Below, piece by piece: positions 6,838 to 10,495 of a stretch of 10,495 bases of DNA. The DNA is from an uncultured Clostridium sp. (lineage in GTDB: Bacteria; Bacillota; Clostridia; Lachnospirales; Anaerotignaceae), in contig CAMXTM010000048.1 in NCBI GenBank assembly GCA_947246775.1, positions 1 to 10,495 of the forward strand, given 5' to 3'. The position numbers and the translations under genes are program-made. How positions within the stretch are numbered: position 1 is the stretch's first letter; each line of letters opens with the position of its first letter. Under the pieces are notes generated by a model. That model made no database searches and was not told the DNA's origin. It saw only the letters and a program-made list of their open reading frames with translations.

Positions 6838-6892
6838 AAAATAGGCTTAAAGAAAGCTTTCTAAATAAATATGATAAAACAGGAGAATGAAT

Positions 6893-7264
6893 ATGAAAAA
6901 AATATTTATTGTAATAGGAATTATTAGTATAGGCACTATTTGTTTTATTACTTACTTCCTTTCAGAAACAGGCAGCACCTACTATTATACTCAAATTGAC
7001 AATAGTAAAATAGAACAAGTAAATTCACGTAAAGGAGTGATTGATTTTCATGGAGGAATGAGCTACTCCTATACTTTACCCGCTTACACTGAAAATGGAA
7101 GCAAAAAAAATATTACATTTGGAACATCAAGAGAATTAAAAGAAAGTGCTTTTATTCGTTTAAAAGTAATGCCTATTCGTGGCGTTATTGAATGGAACGA
7201 AATACAATATAATGCACTCCCTAATGCCGTACAAAAAAATTATACAGATTCAGAAATGCATTAA
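6893..7264 (+). CDS. yxeA: YxeA-family (DUF1093) secreted or membrane-anchored small protein
   Basis: The chosen start is the ATG at 6893-6895, giving 123 residues, because AGGAG (6881-6885) lies seven bases before it; the ATG at 6887 is only one base from that site. Residues 1-20 are a hydrophobic signal sequence or anchor (M-K-K-I-F-I-V-I-G-I-I-S-I-G). Then come family-like segments: Y-Y-Y-T-Q-I (26-31 region), S-Y-S-Y-T-L-P-A-Y-T-E-N-G-S-K-K-N-I-T-F-G, R-E-L-K-E-S-A-F-I-R-L-K-V, and I-E-W-N-E-I-Q-Y-N-A-L-P-N-A-V-Q near the end. In B. subtilis yxeA sits with the yxdJKLM peptide-sensing two-component and ABC transporter genes; its biochemical role is not known to me. Here no such partner genes are adjacent. 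The gene has its own repeat-bearing promoter and a terminator shared with coaBC. Confidence 0.8.
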   Translation: MKKIFIVIGIISIGTICFITYFLSETGSTYYYTQIDNSKIEQVNSRKGVIDFHGGMSYSYTLPAYTENGSKKNITFGTSRELKESAFIRLKVMPIRGVIEWNEIQYNALPNAVQKNYTDSEMH

Positions 7265-7286
7265 AAATTGTATTATTTAACATGAG

Positions 7287-7334
7287 CAAAAAGGTACAAG
7301 CAAATAATCATTTTTACTTGTACCTTTTTTTATT
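7287..7334. terminator. Bidirectional terminator between yxeA and coaBC (repeat copy 2)
   Basis: GGTACAAG (7293-7300) pairs perfectly with CTTGTACC (7317-7324). Five flanking A-T pairs (7288-7292 with 7325-7329) make a 13-bp stem. T-runs follow on both strands, so it can end yxeA (plus strand) and coaBC (minus strand, stop at 7333-7335). It is nearly identical to the element at 6692-6738. Confidence 0.92.
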
Positions 7335-8529
7335 ACATTTTTTGCAATTTTAATATTTCATCTATAATATTATGCGCAACTTCTTCTTTTGACATCAATT
7401 CTAATTCTATTTCTTCTTTTTTAGAAATCATTGTAACTACATTGGTATCTGTTCCAAAACCAGAACCTGCTACTTTTAAATTATTTGCTACAATCATATC
7501 TATATTTTTTTTGTCTAATTTGATACGAGAATTTTCAAGCATATTTTGTGTTTCCATAGAAAAACCACACAAAAATTGCCCCTCTCTCCTATGTTCCCCC
7601 ATATATTTCAGTATATCTACTGTTCTATCTAGCGCAATACTCATTTCTCCATCTTTTTTCTTCATTTTTTCATCACTAACAGTACATGGTTTATAGTCTG
7701 CCACTGCTGCTGCTTTTATAATAATGTCATTTTCAAGAAATCTCTCTTTCATTGCTTCAAACATATCACCTGCACTTTTGACATCAATAACATTGACAAA
7801 AAGTGGTTTGGGTAGTGCTGTTACTCCACTGACTAATGTTACTTCCGCTCCCCTCAACATACAAGCCTTTGCAATTTCATATCCCATTTTTCCTGTAGAA
7901 TGATTTGTAATATAACGTACTGGGTCAATGCTTTCTTGTGTTGCTCCTGCTGTTACAATCACTTTTTTACCCAAAAGATCTTTTGGATATGCAATCTCTT
8001 TTAAAATATAATCTACTAAAACTTCTTCTTTTGGCATTTTGCCATCACCAACATCTCTGCAAGCAAGCATACCACTATCTGGCTGGATAATTTCAAAACC
8101 ATATTTTTGTAATTTTTTTATATTGTGTTGTACAATTTCATTATGATACATATTTGTATTCATAGCAGGCGATACAATTTTTTTGCAATTACAAGCCAAA
8201 ACTGTTGTCGTAAGCATATCATCAGCTAAACCATTCGCCATCTTTGCAATAACATTTGCTGATGCTGGTGCAATCAATACAACATCTGCCTTTTTTGCTA
8301 ATGAAACATGCGCTACATGAAATTGGAAATTTCTATCAAATGTGTCTACCATACATTTATTGCCTGTCAATGTTTCAAATGTAATAGGCGTAATAAAATG
8401 TGTCGCATTTTCTGTCAATATTACATGAACATCACAACCCATTTTGACAAGCATATTTGCAACATTTGCCATTTTATATGCTGCAATACTACCTGTTACT
8501 CCTAATAAAACCGTTTTTCCTTTTAGCAT
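7333..8529 (-). CDS. coaBC: Bifunctional phosphopantothenoylcysteine decarboxylase/phosphopantothenate-cysteine ligase
   Basis: This cytoplasmic enzyme makes 4'-phosphopantetheine precursors for coenzyme A: CoaB joins 4'-phosphopantothenate to cysteine using CTP, and FMN-dependent CoaC decarboxylates the product. The N-terminal CoaC domain (1 to about 180) has G-V-T-G-S-I-A-A-Y-K (10-19), catalytic His74 in H-V-S-L, the P-A-M-N-T-N-M motif (121-127) and catalytic Cys157 in G-M-L-A-C-R-D-V-G-D-G-K. The CoaB domain (about 186-398) has V-T-A-G-A-T-Q-E, Asn209 in I-T-N-H-S-T-G-K-M-G, A-A-A-V-A-D-Y-K-P, the Lys-rich active loop near 288-292 and G-F-S-M-E-T. Its 398 residues are normal length for the fused form. 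The ATG is preceded by AAAGGGTG. It is monocistronic, with a promoter at 8571-8600 and the terminator at 7287-7334. Confidence 0.97.
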   Translation of the reverse strand: MLKGKTVLLGVTGSIAAYKMANVANMLVKMGCDVHVILTENATHFITPITFETLTGNKCMVDTFDRNFQFHVAHVSLAKKADVVLIAPASANVIAKMANGLADDMLTTTVLACNCKKIVSPAMNTNMYHNEIVQHNIKKLQKYGFEIIQPDSGMLACRDVGDGKMPKEEVLVDYILKEIAYPKDLLGKKVIVTAGATQESIDPVRYITNHSTGKMGYEIAKACMLRGAEVTLVSGVTALPKPLFVNVIDVKSAGDMFEAMKERFLENDIIIKAAAVADYKPCTVSDEKMKKKDGEMSIALDRTVDILKYMGEHRREGQFLCGFSMETQNMLENSRIKLDKKNIDMIVANNLKVAGSGFGTDTNVVTMISKKEEIELELMSKEEVAHNIIDEILKLQKM

Positions 8530-8570
8530 AAAAACACCCTTTTCTTTTATTTTTTTAACAGATTGAAAAT

Positions 8571-8600
8571 ATTATAACAAACTTTGACCATTTTTGGCAA
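8571..8600 (-). promoter_or_regulatory. coaBC promoter with extended -10
   Basis: On the minus strand TTGCCA (8595-8600), an 18-bp spacer and TATAAT (8571-8576) are preceded by TG one base upstream of the -10 (8578-8579), which forms the extended TGnTATAAT element. The predicted start is near 8564, leaving a leader of about 35 bases. Confidence 0.8.
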
Positions 8601-8601
8601 T

Positions 8602-8634
8602 AAAAAAGCAGACAAACACACTGCCTGCTTTTTT
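8602..8634 (-). terminator. Terminator of the SH3b-NlpC/P60 gene
   Basis: Read on the minus strand, AAAAAAGCAGGCA pairs with TGTCTGCTTTTTT (one G-U) in a 13-bp stem around a 7-base loop, ten bases after the stop codon, and ends in six Ts. The same symmetry gives a T-run on the plus strand, but no plus-strand gene ends here. Confidence 0.9.
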
Positions 8635-8643
8635 ACCTCTATG

Positions 8644-9924
8644 TTATTTTAAAACACGTCTTGCTGTTACATATGTAGTTTGACTATAAGAATCTGTTAA
8701 GTCTGAAATAATAACACCTGATTTATTTCCTGAAGAAGAATGAATATATTTATCATCGCCAATATAAATACCAACATGAGAAATACCACCATTTCTATCT
8801 GTGTCAAAGAAAACCAAATCTCCAGGTGCTAATTCACTCTTTTTCACCATTACACCATTTGAAGTCATACTAGCAGAATTTCTGTTCAATGTTACACCAA
8901 ATTTTTGCATTACTGCAAAAACATATCCAGAACAGTCTACACCACTTTCTAAGTCTGTGCCACCCCATACATAAGGAGTACCTAAAAATTGCTTTGCATA
9001 AGCAACTACATCATTTGCCTTGCTGGAAGGTGCAGGTAAAACAGTTTTTGTATCTGGTTTTTTACCTGTTCTTAATGATACATATTCTGTGCTAACATAG
9101 CCTGTTGTACCTTCTGCTGTTTTAATTTTTAACCAGTCAGCACCAGACTGCATTACATCAAATACCTCTCCACCACTTAATTTTTCTAAAACATCTCCAT
9201 TTGTAGAAGCAGAACTTCTTACTCTTAAATAAGAATCTGCAATTACAACACCATATGTTGTTTCTTCATTGCTATTTTTATTATTTTTGTCTGTTTGTTC
9301 AGAATTAGATTTTTTATCTTCTTCTTTTTCTGTTTTACTTTCTGTTTCTTCTTTTTGTGGTTCTTTTGTTTCTTCTTTAGCAGTTTCTTCTTTACTATCT
9401 TCTTTGTCTGTTGTTTCTTCCTGTTTTGGTTCTTCTGTTGCAGAAACAGATGGTAAATAGGTAAGCATATCGCCGTTTAAGTAATCTTTACTAATGTAAG
9501 CATTACCATTGTTGTAAGCTAATTGGTACCAGCCATCTAACTTTCCTATTACTGTAATAACATCGCCGTCTGTTACCGTTTTAATTACATCACTTTTTGT
9601 ATTACTGCCTGTCCGAACATTGATGTTTGTACCCTGTACTTTGCCCTCTGCTTTTGTTACATCAAAATAGTTAGCAGAAACATAAGCACTTGGATTTCCA
9701 TTAAATGTCACTTGATACCAGTCACCATCTCTACCATGAAGTACCAACTCTGTTCCTCTATCTGCTGTTCCTAATATTTCAGAACCAATATTTGCTGCTG
9801 AACGGATATTAACACCATCATCATTTATAGCACCGCTCGCTGCGGCAAAAACAGTTGCTGTACTCAACACACAAATACTACTTACTGTTAATAATATTCT
9901 TGTCAAAACTTTATGCTTGCTCAT
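8644..9924 (-). CDS. Secreted cell-wall hydrolase: signal peptide, three SH3b domains, NlpC/P60 domain
   Basis: The product has 426 residues from the ATG at 9922-9924, which follows GGAGG (9937-9941, spacing 12). A longer open frame upstream is rejected because it passes through the promoter. Residues 1-27 are a signal peptide (basic start, hydrophobic core, T-V-F-A before the likely cut). Three bacterial SH3 domains follow at about 30-88, 95-150 and 225-285, each with an N-(I/L)-R-(S/T/V)-like motif and a G-x-W-(Y/L) turn. Between the second and third lies an acidic Glu/Lys/Thr linker (about 160-222). The catalytic NlpC/P60 domain (302-426) has Cys331 in D-C-S-G, His383 in S-H-V-G-I-Y and His395. 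Such enzymes cut the D-Glu-to-diamino-acid bond in peptidoglycan stems, and the SH3b domains bind the wall. It is monocistronic, with a consensus promoter and a WalR-like site. Confidence 0.95.
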   Translation of the reverse strand: MSKHKVLTRILLTVSSICVLSTATVFAAASGAINDDGVNIRSAANIGSEILGTADRGTELVLHGRDGDWYQVTFNGNPSAYVSANYFDVTKAEGKVQGTNINVRTGSNTKSDVIKTVTDGDVITVIGKLDGWYQLAYNNGNAYISKDYLNGDMLTYLPSVSATEEPKQEETTDKEDSKEETAKEETKEPQKEETESKTEKEEDKKSNSEQTDKNNKNSNEETTYGVVIADSYLRVRSSASTNGDVLEKLSGGEVFDVMQSGADWLKIKTAEGTTGYVSTEYVSLRTGKKPDTKTVLPAPSSKANDVVAYAKQFLGTPYVWGGTDLESGVDCSGYVFAVMQKFGVTLNRNSASMTSNGVMVKKSELAPGDLVFFDTDRNGGISHVGIYIGDDKYIHSSSGNKSGVIISDLTDSYSQTTYVTARRVLK

Positions 9925-9952
9925 AATAAAATTTTTCCTCCAAAATATATTT

Positions 9953-9969
9953 ATTACATATTTGTTACA
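9953..9969 (-). promoter_or_regulatory. WalR (YycF)-like binding box
   Basis: The minus strand reads TGTAAC (9964-9969), five bases, then TGTAAT (9953-9958). This fits the published WalR pattern TGTWAH-N5-TGTWAH at every defined position. It lies across the predicted transcription start (near 9967), where a bound regulator would be expected to repress. A weaker copy, TGTAAC-N5-TTTAAT with one mismatch, lies upstream at 10028-10044. WalRK controls NlpC/P60 wall hydrolases in Gram-positive bacteria, so the gene below is a plausible target. Binding is inferred. Confidence 0.6.
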
Positions 9970-9973
9970 ACTT

Positions 9974-10002
9974 ATTATATTAAGCCTTAATAAAATTGTC
10001 AA
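9974..10002 (-). promoter_or_regulatory. Consensus sigma-A promoter of the wall hydrolase gene
   Basis: TTGACA (9997-10002), a 17-bp spacer and TATAAT (9974-9979) on the minus strand match the consensus exactly. Transcription would begin near 9967, giving a leader of about 43 bases. The WalR-like box lies just downstream. Confidence 0.88.
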
Positions 10003-10110
10003 GAAAAAATTATGGAAATTTAAGAATATTAAATTTATGTTACACATATACTATACTTTATGATATTTTTTATTTTTAAAATAAATTTAATAATTTAGCA
10101 AAAAATGTTG

Positions 10111-10150
10111 AAAAAAACACCTCTCCACAATTCAATTTGTAGAAAGGTGT
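10111..10150 (-). terminator. gatB terminator
   Basis: Arms at 10137-10150 and 10117-10130 pair in a 14-bp stem with two G-U pairs around a 6-base loop. In the minus direction a T-run follows (10111-10117, the last base shared with the stem). It lies 26 bases after the gatB stop codon. Confidence 0.93.
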
Positions 10151-10176
10151 CTCTGTTTTATTACTTTTTTTAGTAA

Positions 10177-10495
10177 TTATTTCAATTTTTCCAGTTCTTC
10201 CTCTAAAATTTTTGTTACAATAGCAGGATTTGCTTTTCCTTTTAATTGCTTCATACATTGTCCCATAAGGAACTTACTTACTTTATCATTTCCCTCTTTA
10301 AACTGTGTTATAGAGTTTGGATTTGCTTCAATTACTTTTGCTACTACTTCTTTTACTGCACTATCATCATTTACCATTTTCAAATTGTGTTCTTCAATAT
10401 ATTGTTCTGGCTCTACATTATCAGAAAACATTTTCTCAAATACTTCTTTTGCTGTATTTCTATTGACAACACCATTTTTTACAAGAAGTATCAAT
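10177..10495 (-). CDS. gatB: Aspartyl/glutamyl-tRNA(Asn/Gln) amidotransferase subunit B, C-terminal part
   Basis: Only the last 106 or so residues are in the window; the frame is open to the right edge, so the gene begins outside it. The fragment is the GatB/YqeY tail domain that contacts tRNA: K-N-G-V-V-N-R-N-T-A-K-E-V-F-E-K-M-F at its start, then I-E-A-N-P-N-S-I, F-L-M-G-Q-C-M-K and G-K-A-N-P-A-I-V. GatCAB amidates misacylated Glu-tRNA(Gln) or Asp-tRNA(Asn) in the cytoplasm, and GatB holds the kinase and amidotransferase site. gatB is normally the last gene of gatCAB, and the strong terminator after it fits that. The TTG at 10492-10494 is internal and is not a start. Confidence 0.92.
   Translation of the reverse strand, partial: LILLVKNGVVNRNTAKEVFEKMFSDNVEPEQYIEEHNLKMVNDDSAVKEVVAKVIEANPNSITQFKEGNDKVSKFLMGQCMKQLKGKANPAIVTKILEEELEKLK

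Noticed and set aside
6887..6892. Upstream ATG for yxeA
   Set aside because: Only one base separates it from AGGAG; the ATG at 6893 has proper spacing and begins the signal sequence M-K-K-I.
9259..9447. Low-complexity T/C-rich stretch as a possible repeat array
   Set aside because: It encodes the acidic Glu/Lys/Thr linker of the wall hydrolase and has no regular unit.
9925..10047. 41-residue N-terminal extension of the NlpC/P60 protein
   Set aside because: It would cover the consensus promoter and the WalR-like box, has no ribosome site at its start, and would precede a normal signal peptide.
10160..10177. ATTACT/AGTAAT hairpin at the gatB stop codon
   Set aside because: The stem is only six mostly A-T pairs with no T-run; the 14-bp hairpin just downstream is the convincing terminator.
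10076..10258. 60-codon minus-strand frame
   Set aside because: It overlaps the gatB end in another frame and runs through the gatB terminator.

Overview
This AT-rich window looks like the chromosome of an anaerobic endospore-forming Firmicute of class Clostridia, probably a relative of Lachnospiraceae. The class rests on the murA-ftsQ-ftsZ-spoIIGA-sigE gene order, a SigE with a clear pro-sequence, Gram-positive Shine-Dalgarno sites, and a gatB end next to a secreted wall hydrolase. The family-level placement is an inference.

Right end (about 10495 down to 7333, minus strand): the 3' end of gatB with a strong terminator; a secreted cell-wall hydrolase with three SH3b domains and an NlpC/P60 domain, under a consensus sigma-A promoter that overlaps a WalR-like box; then a monocistronic coaBC (coenzyme A synthesis) with its own extended -10 promoter and a bidirectional terminator.

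Middle (about 5600 to 7330, plus strand): a P1/S58-family N-terminal-nucleophile hydrolase gene, divergent from murA, then a small secreted YxeA-family gene. Each plus-strand gene ends in a strong terminator, and the two terminators are about 47-bp near-copies of each other. The yxeA promoter holds 11-bp-period direct repeats typical of OmpR-type response regulators. This middle part looks like an accessory insertion.

Left part (5540 down to 140, minus strand): the end of the division and cell-wall (dcw) cluster joined to the spoIIG operon. murA makes the first committed peptidoglycan precursor, ftsQ/divIB and ftsZ run septation, and spoIIGA-sigE supply the membrane protease and the mother-cell sigma factor it activates. 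No ftsA is present, murA is not preceded by murG, and sigE is not directly followed by sigG, so the usual cluster is cut at both ends. ftsZ and spoIIGA are separated by two terminators, and spoIIGA has its own promoter with a 21-bp spacer like the Spo0A-activated spoIIG promoter of Bacillus subtilis. At the far left a consensus promoter drives a minus-strand gene of which only 11 codons are visible.

No rRNA, tRNA, CRISPR array, transposase or phage gene was seen. The most notable observations are regulatory: the WalR-like box on the wall hydrolase, the long-spacer spoIIG promoter, the duplicated terminators around yxeA and the response-regulator-like repeats in front of it.
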